Assembly: GCA_963727035.1 (NCBI GenBank)
Contig: CAVSEY010000021.1
Location: 186,001 to 250,000, forward strand
Reading direction: 5' to 3'
Source: Rhodoblastus sp963727035
GTDB taxonomy: Bacteria; Pseudomonadota; Alphaproteobacteria; Rhizobiales; Beijerinckiaceae
Length of the DNA: 64,000 nucleotides
Positions 8,811 to 18,276 of this stretch are shown in pieces. The position numbers and the translations under genes were made by a program. The first letter of the stretch is position 1, and each line of letters begins with the position of its first letter. The notes beneath the pieces were generated by a model. It had not been told where the DNA came from. It was given only the letters and a program-made list of their open reading frames with translations, and did no database searches.

Positions 8811-9021
8811 TCAATCCTCAACTACAAATTTCGGCCGCATAAGTGCGGCAAGCAAACGCCTAGGTCAACCTCTAACACGCCAACCCGATCAGGCCGTCGA
8901 TTTTGCTCGGAGGCCGTGGCGCCGCCGCCACAAGGCTCGCCGCCTCGGGTTAAGCTCAGTTAAGTCTTTCGAGTTAATTTCGGGCCATGGTTAACGCCCT
9001 GTCGTTTTCTTGCGATCGCGC
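8811..9021. other. Intergenic stretch upstream of the export lipoprotein gene
   Basis: About 210 bp with no gene seen. It lies between the end of the GT4 gene and the start of the wza-like gene, both on the minus strand, and probably holds the promoter of the latter. Confidence 0.35.
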
Positions 9022-10332
9022 CTACGCCGCCAGATTGCGCAAGAAGGCGTCAAATTCGGCGAAAAAGGCCGCCCCCCACATCGAGGGAACCGTCGCTGCG
9101 GCGCCGTTTGGCCCCCTCGGCGCGGCCGAAGCCAGGGTTTTGGCGACGATGGCATCAAACCAGTCCGCCTCCGCCAACGGATCGCAATAGGAAATTTCGC
9201 GTCCGTCTTGCTCCAGGAATGGTGGAATGTCGGAGGCGAGCACCGGGGCTCCGGCGGCGAGGGCCTCGGCGACCGGAAGACCGAAGCCTTCGGCCAAGGA
9301 GGGGGCGAGCAAGGCGCGACAATGATCGAGCAGTCTCTTGTAATCGGGCGTTGGGAGCCCCGCGACCTCGATCACATGGCCGCCCAGGGCCTCATCCTCC
9401 AGGGCGGCGAGAATCTCCCCGTTGTTCCAGCCGCGCTTGCCGATCACCACGAGTTTCGGGGCCTCGCGGCCGAATCGCGCGATCAGCCGGCGCCAGACGC
9501 GCAAAAGGAGTAAATGGTTCTTTCGCGGTTCGATCGTGCCGCAGACGATGAAGAAGGCCGTTTGAGCGAGGCGAGCGTCCTCATGGCGCGGCGCGGCGAA
9601 AATCGGAGCGACGGGCGGGGCGATCCGGACGATCGGCAGGTTCGGCCGGCCACGCCGCGTCAAATGGTCGCGCAGGCTGTCTTCGACGGCGCGGCTGGCG
9701 ACGGCCGCGCCAGCGCCACGCCGAGCCAGAAGGTCAAGCCTTTGCGCGTGCAACGCCGGTTCGCGTCCCCAGAACCACTCAGGTCGCTCGACGGCGAGCA
9801 GATCATGGATCCAAAACAGCGGCCTGACATCGGGCCGCTCGTCGAGCCAGGCGACATGCCGTTTCCACTCCAGGGGAAAATGCGTGGCGTTCAAATAGAG
9901 CGCGCCGCGCGGGGCGGCCCGGCGCGGCGACCGCGCGCCAGGCGGCAGGTGACGGATTATAGTCCGAGCGATATGGAGCGGCCTGTGCGGCCGAGAGGCG
10001 ACGATGCGCGGCGGGGCGCCCGCCCCGCCGCCCGACGCGTCGAGCAGACGCGCGACCACAGCTTCATATGCGGGCGAGCCCTCATGAGCGGCCATTTCTT
10101 CGCGCCAGACCGCCGACGCGCGCTCGATCGCGGCCAGCGCGGCATTTCGTGACAAAACGCGTGGGCCGGTGAAGCCAAGGCCGATCGCGAGCCCTTTGAA
10201 GTGCCCATGGATCAGAAAATGCCGGGCGAGCAGCAGATCGATCCGATCGATGCCGTTCGGCGTCGCGTTCAGAACGCGGGTGACGAGGCGCGACAGGTCA
10301 TAAACGATTGATGAGGTCATGAACGACGGCAA
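9022..10332 (-). CDS. GT4-family (group 1) glycosyltransferase
   Basis: A 436-residue retaining glycosyltransferase of GT-B fold. The C-terminal nucleotide-sugar half is well marked: FFIVCGTIEPRKNHLLLLRVW (phosphate-binding segment), VVIGKRGWNNGEI, and LLAPSLAEGFGLPVAEALAAG, where the E-x7-E motif lies (residues about 355-375). The N-terminal half starts MTSSIVYDLSRLVTRVLNATPNGIDRID, a pattern common in exopolysaccharide transferases. The ATG at 10320 is an alternative start and aligns slightly better with that pattern. Donor and acceptor cannot be told. It belongs to the left polysaccharide region with the export lipoprotein downstream. Confidence 0.85.
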   Translation of the reverse strand: MPSFMTSSIVYDLSRLVTRVLNATPNGIDRIDLLLARHFLIHGHFKGLAIGLGFTGPRVLSRNAALAAIERASAVWREEMAAHEGSPAYEAVVARLLDASGGGAGAPPRIVASRPHRPLHIARTIIRHLPPGARSPRRAAPRGALYLNATHFPLEWKRHVAWLDERPDVRPLFWIHDLLAVERPEWFWGREPALHAQRLDLLARRGAGAAVASRAVEDSLRDHLTRRGRPNLPIVRIAPPVAPIFAAPRHEDARLAQTAFFIVCGTIEPRKNHLLLLRVWRRLIARFGREAPKLVVIGKRGWNNGEILAALEDEALGGHVIEVAGLPTPDYKRLLDHCRALLAPSLAEGFGLPVAEALAAGAPVLASDIPPFLEQDGREISYCDPLAEADWFDAIVAKTLASAAPRGPNGAAATVPSMWGAAFFAEFDAFLRNLAA

Positions 10333-10525
10333 AGATTTCAGTGGAGGGCCAAGTGCCGGCCCGATGAATTACAGGATGCCGAAGCCTATTCCAATTCTCC
10401 GATAGCGATTTAGCCGCCGGCCTTTCAGTTGCAAGCCAACGGCGCCGCGCAACGCGTCAACATGGTGGCGCTAACCAGTAACCTCTCTATAATTATCTAT
10501 CAACGGCCTCTCCAGGGGACAGCCA

Positions 10526-12169
10526 TTGGGCCAAACGGGAACATTCAGCGTGGATGCGACGACAGCTGTCATAAGACGGATTCTTTGCGTTTTTCCGCGC
10601 TACGAACCGTCGCTCGGCTCATTCGAATATGCCTATGACGTCACCGCCGGCCTGCGCGCCTTCATGCCGCCGCAGGGGCTTCTGGTCATAGCGGCGGCTT
10701 TGCCCGACGGCTGGGAGGTGCGCTTTCGTGATGAAAATATCGCGCCAGCGCGAAGGGGGGATTTTACCTGGGCGGACGCCGTTTTTGTCAGCGGCATGCA
10801 TGTTCAGCGCCGCCAGATCGAGGATATCTGCGACCGGGCGCATTATTTCGGCAAGCCGGTCGCGCTCGGCGGCCCTTCCGTTTCCGCCTGTCCCGCATTT
10901 TATCCCTCGGTCGATTTCCTCCATATCGGCGAAATGGGCGACGCAACGGAAGCCCTTTTCGCCCGTCTCGCCAAGGATTGCAGCCGCCCCGCGGAGCAGA
11001 TGCGCTTCGAAACCAAAGAACGGCGGGCGCTTGAGGACTTGCCCATTCCAGCTTATGAGCTCGTCAGCTTCGACCGCTATTTCATCGGCTCGATCCAGTT
11101 TTCCAGCGGCTGCCCTTACACCTGTGAATTTTGCGATATTCCCGGCCTTTACGGGCGCGTGCCGCGGCTGAAATCGCCGCAGCGCATCATCGCCGAGCTC
11201 GATAAGCTGCGCGCCTGCGGCTTGAAGACCTCGGCCTATTTCGTCGACGACAATTTGATCGGCAACCGCCGCGCCTTGCGCGAGCTGCTCCCGCATCTCA
11301 TCGACTGGCAGGAGCGCCACAGCTTTCCGATTTCTTTCGCCTTCGAGGCGACGCTCAATATTGCTAAATATGACGATCTGCTGGAACAGATGCGCGCCGC
11401 CTGTTTCACCGCCATTTTCTGCGGAATCGAGACGCCGGAGCAGAATGCGCTCCAAGCCATTTCCAAGGAGCAGAATCTCTTCCTGCCGATCGAAGAAGCG
11501 GTGCGCCGCCTCAACGCCAAAGGCATGGAAGTGATCGCCGGCATGATCACGGGCCTCGATTCCGACACTCCGGATACGGCGGACGCGATCGTCGCCTTCA
11601 TCGAGCGCAACCAGATTCCCATGGTCACGCTCAATCTGATCCAGGCGCTGCCGCGCACCCCGCTGTGGGACCGGCTCGCGGCCGAGGGCCGGCTGAGCGA
11701 CGACCCGGAGCGCGAATCAAATGTCATATTCAAGCGCGGCTACGACGAAGTGGTCGGCGACTGGCGCAAGGCGCTCAAGCAAATCTATGATCCCGCGCAC
11801 CTTTTCGCGCGCTACGATCATTTGACCAAGACCGTCTTTCCCCATCGTCGCCCGCGCCCGCGCGCGCCGGGCTCGGTCACGCCCAAGGATGTGCGGCGCG
11901 GCTTCAAGATGCTGTTCAAAATCCTGTGGAAACTCGGCGTCATAGCCAATTATCGCCGCGAGTTCTGGACCTATGCCTGGCCGCGCCTCAAGGCCGGCCG
12001 AATAGAGGAGGTCATCTCGGTTGGTATTCTCGCGAAACATCTCATTACATTTTCGCGCAAGGCCTGCGCTGGCAAGCTCAACGCTTCGAATTATTCCCAC
12101 CGGTTGAGAAGAACCGGGCCCCGCGCCCGCGCCGTCGCGTGGGCCCGCCGTCTCCGCGCGACGAGTTGA
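10526..12169 (+). CDS. B12-binding radical SAM protein with DUF4070, HpnP-like
   Basis: This 547-residue enzyme has an N-terminal cobalamin-binding domain (ILCVFPRYEPS to VALGGPSVSACPAFYPSVDFL, residues about 18-140), a radical SAM core with the cluster motif C-x3-C-x2-C in SGCPYTCEFCDIPGLYGR (about 195-212), and a C-terminal DUF4070-type region ending LNASNYS. The order and the FMPPQG and IGEMGDATEAL motifs resemble HpnP, which methylates hopanoids at C-2 with methylcobalamin, but related paralogues exist, so the substrate is not assured. The listed start is TTG at 10526 behind AGGGGAC; a GTG at 10550 is an alternative. No other hopanoid genes are in the window. Confidence 0.85.
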   Translation: MGQTGTFSVDATTAVIRRILCVFPRYEPSLGSFEYAYDVTAGLRAFMPPQGLLVIAAALPDGWEVRFRDENIAPARRGDFTWADAVFVSGMHVQRRQIEDICDRAHYFGKPVALGGPSVSACPAFYPSVDFLHIGEMGDATEALFARLAKDCSRPAEQMRFETKERRALEDLPIPAYELVSFDRYFIGSIQFSSGCPYTCEFCDIPGLYGRVPRLKSPQRIIAELDKLRACGLKTSAYFVDDNLIGNRRALRELLPHLIDWQERHSFPISFAFEATLNIAKYDDLLEQMRAACFTAIFCGIETPEQNALQAISKEQNLFLPIEEAVRRLNAKGMEVIAGMITGLDSDTPDTADAIVAFIERNQIPMVTLNLIQALPRTPLWDRLAAEGRLSDDPERESNVIFKRGYDEVVGDWRKALKQIYDPAHLFARYDHLTKTVFPHRRPRPRAPGSVTPKDVRRGFKMLFKILWKLGVIANYRREFWTYAWPRLKAGRIEEVISVGILAKHLITFSRKACAGKLNASNYSHRLRRTGPRARAVAWARRLRATS

Positions 12170-12626
12170 AACGAATTGTTTAAACCCGTGCCGATGTCGA
12201 TCTCGCTGGCGACTACGCCGAGAACGAATTTGTCGTTGGGATCGTGTCCCTGACCGCGAAGAAACGAGCCCGCATTGCCGAAGAAATGTCTCAACGATCA
12301 ACGAAAGGACGCGCCGCGCCGGCTCACGCAATTCACCGACGTAACCGCTTTTTACCCATTCGTGGATAAGCACCGCCGGGCGCTACAAATCAGGCGAGCA
12401 CGACTTCCATCTCCATGTCGTCGAAATTGCACAATAGTGGACCGACTGGCGCGATAACACTCGCGATAAATTAATGAAAATGTTCGGAGTGAAGTCCGAT
12501 CTCCTTGTGTCCGCGAAAATCCATCCTGATCCACGAAAATCCCTTAGAGCGTATGACGTCCATGCTCGTCCGGTATAATCTGGGTCGAATGTAACACCGG
12601 TTATCACACCGAGCGGGAACTAAGCC
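12170..12626. other. Intergenic stretch between the radical SAM gene and the integrase remnant
   Basis: About 450 bp of reduced GC content without a credible gene; only short overlapping ORFs occur. It lies inside what may be the remnant of an integrated element next to tRNA-Pro, so part of it may be foreign DNA. Confidence 0.35.
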
Positions 12627-13493
12627 ATGGCGAGCGAAAAATTAACGGCCCGCGCAGCCGCCACGACCAAGCCTGGATCTTACGGTGATGGCGCCGGCCT
12701 ATGGCTCGTCGTCGCCGCGTCCGGCGCCCGCAAATGGGTATATCGCTTCACGTGGTTGGGCAAGGTCACGCAAATGGGCCTCGGTTCGGCCGATGTTGTC
12801 TCTCTCGCAGAAGCCCGAGACCTGCGGGGCGGGGCGCGAAAGTTGCTAGCCAATGGCGTCAATCCGATTGAGGCTCGGCGTGCGGCCGGGCGGGGCGCCG
12901 GCGCGGCAAAGGTGACGTTCGGCCAGATCGCTGATCAATATTTCGAGACGAAGAAAGGCGAATACCGGAACGACAAATATCGCGAGATGGTGCGTCTCGC
13001 CCTGACGCGGACCGCCGCGCCGCTCCAACCGCTGCCGGCGGACGAGATCGACACCGAGGCTGTCCTCGCCGCCCTCAAGCCGGTCTGGGTTGCGACGCCC
13101 GAAACCGGAAAGCGCTTCCGCGAGAAGATTGAGGCCGTGCTCGACGCCGCGACAGCCAAAGGTCTACGGTCCGGCGAGAACCCAGCGCGATGGAAGGGCC
13201 ATCTTGAGCACCTTCTTCCAAAGAGGAAGAAGGTCGAGAAAAATCACCATGCCGCGATGGATTACCGCGATCTTCCAGCCTTGATGAAGAAACTGCGCGA
13301 CGCTGACGGGAATTTAGTGACCAGTTCGCGCGAGGCTATTTCCCTACTAGGGAAAAGAGGTAGGCGAGGGCTGGCCGATTCCTCGCAGACGCGGGCATCA
13401 AGACCGTTTACGCCGTCGAATTGTCACACCAATTGTAACACTTGCAGGCGCTCGATTTTGCAACATACTGATCCCAAACGAATAAATTATTGA
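12627..13493 (+). pseudogene. Tyrosine-type (P4-like) integrase, C-terminally truncated
   Basis: The first 225 or so residues form the arm-binding DUF4102 domain (SYGDGAGLWLVVAASGARKW, LGSADVVSLAEAR) and the SAM-like core-binding domain (FGQIADQYFETKKGEYRNDKYR, FREKIEAVLDAA) of a P4-type integrase. Similarity is lost after MDYRDLPALMKKLRDADGN. The remaining 60 residues look random, and the catalytic R...HxxR...Y domain is absent. The reading direction is toward the 3' end of tRNA-Pro at 13496, the usual attachment place for this family. It therefore marks an old integration event whose cargo is mostly gone. Confidence 0.8.
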
Positions 13494-13495
13494 AA

Positions 13496-13572
13496 TGGTC
13501 GGAGTGAGAGGATTCGAACCTCCGACCCCCTCGTCCCGAACGAGGTGCGCTACCAGGCTGCGCTACACTCCG
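13496..13572 (-). tRNA. tRNA-Pro (anticodon CGG)
   Basis: On the minus strand the acceptor stem CGGAGTG pairs with CACTCCG. The D-loop reads GCGCAGCCTGGTAGCGC, the anticodon stem-loop is CTCGT-TCGGGA-ACGAG-like with anticodon CGG, and the T-arm is GGAGGTTCGAATCCTC. Discriminator A is followed by an encoded CCA (13496-13498). It closely resembles enterobacterial proK. The 3' end faces the integrase remnant. Confidence 0.97.
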
Positions 13573-13817
13573 ACATGGCGGTGGCTTGTTCCGCCGCATT
13601 GCAAATTTGACGCCGCGTTTTCGCGAAAAACCGGGTTCCACTTTTTCGCACGCCGCTTTGCTTGCGGCCGCCTTATAGCGGCGACAGTGGACCGGAGCAA
13701 GAGGCTTGGCCCGGCTTTGTGAAATTTCGCGAAAGGCGCCGATAAACGGCGGTTCGTCCACCAAGGCATTTGTCGCCGCCGCGCCCTCGCCATTATATTC
13801 TGGCGCAATCGAGTCGA

Positions 13818-13877
13818 ATCACTTGGGCGCGCTTGACTTGTGCGCGTATCACTTGGGCGCGTATCACTTGGGCGCGC
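13818..13877 (+). repeat. Four tandem copies of a 15-bp repeat upstream of the DUF3108 gene
   Basis: The unit ATCACTTGGGCGCGY occurs at 13818-13832, 13848-13862 and 13863-13877. A degenerate copy (TTGACTTGTGCGCGT) lies at 13833-13847. The array ends 28 bp before the chosen start of the DUF3108 gene. There are no spacers, so it is not a CRISPR. It could affect promoter or leader length. The rest of 13573-13905 shows no gene. Confidence 0.85.
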
Positions 13878-13905
13878 CGGCGCGGCCGCCCCAAAGGTTG
13901 TCCCG

Positions 13906-14718
13906 ATGAACGGTTTTTTTTCCCGAGGCCTCGCTCTTTTCGGCGCGACGCTCGCGGCTTGCGCGCCGCTCGCCGGCGCGGCGCGGGCCGAGACCATGCA
14001 CGCCGATTATCGCGTCTCGCTGATCGGCGTGCCGATCGGCGTCGCCACCGCCAACGCCTCGGTCGCGGAGAGCCGTTACAAGGTCGTGCTCAACGTCCAT
14101 CTCACCGGCGTCGCGGCCTGGATCTCCAAATTGCGCATGGCGCTCGCCTCCTCGGGAATTTACGCGGGCGGCGCCCTGTCGCCTTCCGGCTACGCCACCA
14201 TCGCCTCCAATTCGAGCGAGACCCGCACCCTGCGCATGGCGATGCGCGAAGGCGCGGTGCGCGAGATTCAATATTCGCCGCCCTGGTACGGCCAGAACAG
14301 CCCCGACCGCGTGCCGCTGACCGAGGCCAGCAAGCGCGACGTCATCGACCCGCTTTCGGCTTTCCTCATGCCGGCGCCCACGGGCGCGAGCCCGGTCGGC
14401 CCCGCCGCCTGCAATCGCCGCGTTCCGGTGTTCGACGGCTATACGCGTTTCGACGTCACCCTGTATTATGTCGGGGTCAAGGAAATCCGCACCCGGGGCT
14501 ATTCCGGGCCGGTGACGGTCTGCTCGGCGCGCTATATCCCGATCGCCGGGCACAAGCCGGACAACAAGGCGACCCAGTTCATGGCCAACAACAAGGACAT
14601 GAACATCTGGCTCGCCCCCGTGCCCCATATGCAGATGGTCGTGCCCTATCGCGTGTCGCTGATGACCATGGCCGGAACGGCTGTCATCGAGGCCGCAGAG
14701 TTGCGCTTCACCCCCTGA
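13906..14718 (+). CDS. DUF3108 periplasmic protein
   Basis: A 270-residue protein with a signal peptide (GLALFGATLAACAPLAGAARA) followed by a DUF3108 domain (YRVSLIGVPIGVATANASVAES... VPVFDGYTRFDVTLYY... APVPHMQMVVPYRVSL). It is a conserved periplasmic or envelope protein of unknown function in alphaproteobacteria. The frame is open back to 13840, but the upstream part is made of the translated 15-bp repeats. I therefore choose the ATG at 13906, which puts the signal peptide at the N-terminus. The gene stands alone, followed by a long non-coding stretch. Confidence 0.85.
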   Translation: MNGFFSRGLALFGATLAACAPLAGAARAETMHADYRVSLIGVPIGVATANASVAESRYKVVLNVHLTGVAAWISKLRMALASSGIYAGGALSPSGYATIASNSSETRTLRMAMREGAVREIQYSPPWYGQNSPDRVPLTEASKRDVIDPLSAFLMPAPTGASPVGPAACNRRVPVFDGYTRFDVTLYYVGVKEIRTRGYSGPVTVCSARYIPIAGHKPDNKATQFMANNKDMNIWLAPVPHMQMVVPYRVSLMTMAGTAVIEAAELRFTP

Positions 14719-15294
14719 GCGGACCCGGTCCGTCGGGCCGGCGCCATTCACGAATCCTTCATAGAGAAACCATTGACAGGACAGGCGTTTCGAGTCCGCG
14801 CCACCTGAACCCGCGCGCGGGCCGCGATTCAATTTATGGCGTATGGTCATGCGCTGGCGCCTATATGTAGCGCGAACAAAAGCGGATTCTGGCGCGGTCA
14901 GCAATTCGGGCGCGATTCGTTCGCGCAAGGTTCGAGGGCTTAACGGCGAGAGCCGCCGCAGCCCGCGTTTCGTATCCAACCCATTGATTCTTCTGGCGCG
15001 AGGAAAAATGTTTCGTCCTGGAATGAAACAGGCCGGCGAGATTCGCGCCGATAATCCCATTGGCCCTTGTTTCCGACTGGTCGGAAACAAGGGCGCCGCC
15101 GGCGTCAGCCGGTCGGCGCGGACACCCTCAGTCCTTTTCATGGGCCGATGGCAAAAGACTTTCGGGCGGCGCCGCGATTCTTTTTGTGGCGTCCGCGCCG
15201 CCAATGCCCTTATTAAGGCGCGCGGGCGCACTCTCGGCGCGGGTCGGCTCGATCCGAAACTTCTTCGCCTGCCGCGAAAGCCGGAGCCTTTGGC
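14719..15294. other. Long intergenic stretch with a 30-bp hairpin
   Basis: About 575 bp between DUF3108 and the helicase gene. An ORF of 151 codons exists in one frame, but its product is Arg/Ser-rich and I do not believe it. The only clear structure is the palindrome at 15064-15093. Confidence 0.45.
15064..15093. repeat. Perfect 14-bp inverted repeat with a 2-base loop (REP-like or terminator-like)
   Basis: CCCTTGTTTCCGAC and GTCGGAAACAAGGG are exact reverse complements separated by TG. There is no T-tract on either side, so a classical terminator is unlikely. A dispersed palindromic (REP-type) sequence is a reasonable alternative. Confidence 0.7.
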
Positions 15295-18276
15295 ATGAAT
15301 TCGCAAGGCGCCCCGCGCGCCGCCGCCAATGTCTCGGCGCTTCTTGGCCCGACCAATACCGGCAAGACCCATTTCGCCATCGAGCGGATGCTGAGCCATT
15401 CGGCGGGCATGATCGGCCTGCCGCTGCGCCTGCTGGCGCGCGAGGTCTATAACCGCGTGGTCGCCCAGGTTGGAAGCGAAGCGGTCGCGCTGATCACCGG
15501 CGAAGAGAAGATCAAGCCCAAAAATCCACGTTTTTGGGTGTCGACCGTCGAGGCCATGCCGCGCGACCTCGCATTGCCCTTCGTCGCGATTGACGAAATC
15601 CAGCTCGCGGCGAGTTTCGATCGCGGCCATGTCTTCACCGACCGCATTCTCAACCGGCGCGGAACGCAGGAAACCCTGCTGATCGGCGCCGCGACCATGC
15701 AGGAGGCGCTGGAGCGGCTTCTGCCCGGAATTCGCATCCAATCGCGCCCGCGCTTCTCGCAACTGACTTTCGCCGGCGACCGGAAAATCGCCCGCCTGCC
15801 CCGGCGCAGCGCCATCGTGTCCTTTCGCGCCGAGGACGTTTACGCCATCGCCGAATGGATCAGGCGCCAGCGCGGCGGCGCGGCGGTGGTGCTCGGCGCG
15901 CTCAGCCCCCGCACCCGCAACGCCCAGATCGAGCTCTACCAGAACGGCGACGTCGATTATATCGTCGCCACCGACGCCATCGGCATGGGACTCAATCTCG
16001 ACGTCGATCATGTCGCCTTCGCCGCCGACCGCAAATTCGACGGCTATCAGCACCGCCGGCTGAACCCGGCCGAATTCGGCCAGATCGCCGGCCGCGCCGG
16101 CCGCCATGTCCGCGATGGCTCGTTCGGGACCAGCGGGCGCTGCCCGCCCTTCGACGAGGAACTGGCGGCGATGATCGAATCCCACGCTTTCGACCCGGTC
16201 GCGCTGTTGCAATGGCGCAACGCCGCTCTGGATTTTTCATCGATCGAGGATTTGATCGCCTCGCTCGACGAGACGCCGACCCTGTCCGGATTGTCCCGCG
16301 CGCCGACGGCGGAAGACCAGATTGCTCTGGAAGCCGCCGCGCGCGACGAAAAGGTGCGGCGCAACGCCAAGACCCGCGCCGACGTCGCGCGCCTGTGGGA
16401 CGTGTGCCAGATTCCCGATTATCGCAAGACTTCCCCGGCCGCTCACGCCGATCTGGTTCTGACCATGTTCGGCTTTATCGTGCGCGCAGGAACGGTTCCG
16501 GACGACTGGTTCGCCCGCCAGATCGCCCTGGTTGACCGGACCGACGGCGATATCGACGCGCTTTCCGCGCGCATCGCCCAGGTGCGGACCTGCTCCTTCA
16601 TCGCCAACCGGAATGACTGGTTGAACGATCCTGAGCATTGGCAGGGCGTCTCGCGTCAGGTAGAGGACAATCTGTCGGACGCCCTGCACGCGCGTCTGAC
16701 CCAGAGATTTGTCGACCGGCGCGCCAGCGTGCTGATGCGCCGACTGAGAGAGAACGCGATGTTGGAAGCCGAAGTCACCGCCACGGGCCAGGTCATGGTC
16801 GAGGGTCATCACGTCGGCTCCTTGCAGGGATTCTGCTTCACCCCCGATCCGACGGCCGAGGGCGAGGAGGCCAGAACTCTCAACGCGGCGGCCCAAAAAG
16901 CCCTGGCGACCGAAATCGAGGCGCGGGCGCGCCGCGTGCACGAGGCGGTGGACGAAGCCTTTGTCCTGGCCAATGACGGAATCATCCGCTGGCTCGGCGA
17001 GCCGGTCGCGCGGATCGCGGCGGGCGACCATATCCTGAAGCCCCGGGCGCGGCTGATCGCCGACGAACAGCTGACCGGCGGCCAGCTCGACATGGCGCAG
17101 AACCGCCTCGACCTGTGGCTCGCCCAGCATGTGAAAAAACTGCTCGGCGCTTTGGAAGAGCTGGAAATCGGCGACGGCCTTGAAGGCGTCGCGCGCGGGA
17201 TCGCCTTCCAGATCGGCGAGGCGCTCGGCGTGCTGGAGCGCTCGCGCGTCGCCGACGAGATGAAGACCCTGCCCCAGGAAGGCCGCGCCGCCCTGCGCAA
17301 ATTCGGCGTGCGTTTCGGCGCCTATCATCTTTATCTGCCCGCGCTGCTGAAGCCGGCGCCGCGCGCGCTCGCCGCCCAGCTCTGGGCGCTGAAACATGGC
17401 GGGCTCGAAACGGTGAAGGGCATCGACGAGGTCGCCCATCTCGCCTCTTCCGGCCGCACCTCCTTCGCCGCCGATGCTTCGCTCAACCGCGGCCTTTATC
17501 GCGCCGCGGGCTTTCGCGTCTGCGGCGAGCGCGCGGTGCGCGTCGACATTCTGGAGCGCCTGGCCGATCTGATCCGCCCGGCGATCGCCTATCGCCCCGG
17601 CGTGACGCCGGGCGATCCGCCTCCCGGCGCGGCGGACGGCGAGGGCTTCGTCGTCACCGTCGCCATGACCTCGCTCGCCGGCTGCTCCGGCGAGAGTTTT
17701 TCGAGCATTCTGAAATCGCTCAGCTACGCCAGCGAGACGCGGCCCGGCCCGGCGATCACCGTCCCGCTGCTGCCCAAGGCCCCGACCGAGCCGTTCAAGC
17801 CGGCCGCAGAGCAACGGTTGCGCGAAGGCGCCGAGACCGCCGAAGCCGAAACGGCCGAAACGCCGCCTGAAACCGAAGCCACGGCGGAGGCGCCCGAAGC
17901 CGCGTCCGCCGAAACGGCGGCTCCGGCCGAACAGGCGGCGGCGGAAGAAGCCGCGCAAGAGCCCGCGCAAGAGCCCGCGCCGGCGGTCGAGAACGAGATG
18001 GTCGCGAGCGGAAGGCGAAGCCGCCGAAACGTCCGAAGCCGCGCCCGCCGAGGACGCCGCGGCCGCCGAAATGGCGGCTCCGGCCGAACAGGCGGCGGCG
18101 GAAGAGGCCGCGCAAGAGTCCACGCCGGCGGGCGAGAACGAGATTGTCGCGGCGGGAGAAGGCGAAGCGGGCGAAACCGCCGAAGCCGCGCCCGCCGAGG
18201 AGGCCCAACCGGCCGAACCGGCGACGGTCGAAGTGTGGAAGCCGCAGCGCCATCATGGCCGGCGCCGCGAACATGA
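15295..18276 (+). CDS. SUV3-type DExH RNA helicase, C-terminal tail frameshifted
   Basis: An ATP-dependent helicase of the SUV3/Mgr-like family, which in mitochondria works in RNA turnover. It has Walker A GPTNTGKT (residues about 18-25), DExH box variant AIDEIQLAAS, motif III-like LLIGAATM, and motifs V/VI DAIGMGLNLD and QIAGRAGRH. The SUV3 C-terminal region follows. From about residue 835 the protein becomes an Ala/Glu/Pro-rich tail. The listed frame ends at 18276 in an arginine-rich out-of-frame stretch. The native basic tail continues in two other frames to 18632, so one indel lies near 18010 and another near 18290. The helicase core is intact. Confidence 0.85.
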   Translation: MNSQGAPRAAANVSALLGPTNTGKTHFAIERMLSHSAGMIGLPLRLLAREVYNRVVAQVGSEAVALITGEEKIKPKNPRFWVSTVEAMPRDLALPFVAIDEIQLAASFDRGHVFTDRILNRRGTQETLLIGAATMQEALERLLPGIRIQSRPRFSQLTFAGDRKIARLPRRSAIVSFRAEDVYAIAEWIRRQRGGAAVVLGALSPRTRNAQIELYQNGDVDYIVATDAIGMGLNLDVDHVAFAADRKFDGYQHRRLNPAEFGQIAGRAGRHVRDGSFGTSGRCPPFDEELAAMIESHAFDPVALLQWRNAALDFSSIEDLIASLDETPTLSGLSRAPTAEDQIALEAAARDEKVRRNAKTRADVARLWDVCQIPDYRKTSPAAHADLVLTMFGFIVRAGTVPDDWFARQIALVDRTDGDIDALSARIAQVRTCSFIANRNDWLNDPEHWQGVSRQVEDNLSDALHARLTQRFVDRRASVLMRRLRENAMLEAEVTATGQVMVEGHHVGSLQGFCFTPDPTAEGEEARTLNAAAQKALATEIEARARRVHEAVDEAFVLANDGIIRWLGEPVARIAAGDHILKPRARLIADEQLTGGQLDMAQNRLDLWLAQHVKKLLGALEELEIGDGLEGVARGIAFQIGEALGVLERSRVADEMKTLPQEGRAALRKFGVRFGAYHLYLPALLKPAPRALAAQLWALKHGGLETVKGIDEVAHLASSGRTSFAADASLNRGLYRAAGFRVCGERAVRVDILERLADLIRPAIAYRPGVTPGDPPPGAADGEGFVVTVAMTSLAGCSGESFSSILKSLSYASETRPGPAITVPLLPKAPTEPFKPAAEQRLREGAETAEAETAETPPETEATAEAPEAASAETAAPAEQAAAEEAAQEPAQEPAPAVENEMVASGRRSRRNVRSRARRGRRGRRNGGSGRTGGGGRGRARVHAGGRERDCRGGRRRSGRNRRSRARRGGPTGRTGDGRSVEAAAPSWPAPRT

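Noticed and set aside
13818..13877. Possible CRISPR array
   Set aside because: The 15-bp units are directly adjacent without spacers, there are only four, and no cas gene is present.
15064..15093. Rho-independent terminator
   Set aside because: No T-run follows on either strand, and the nearest upstream stop is about 350 bp away.
14843..15298. 151-codon ORF upstream of the helicase
   Set aside because: Arg/Ser/Gly-rich product, no ribosome site, overlaps the helicase start and includes the 30-bp palindrome.
13864..16212. Very long minus-strand ORF (782 codons) opposite DUF3108 and the helicase
   Set aside because: It is the mirror of two well-supported plus-strand genes in GC-rich DNA, and its product is a His/Arg/Gly-rich sequence without any domain.
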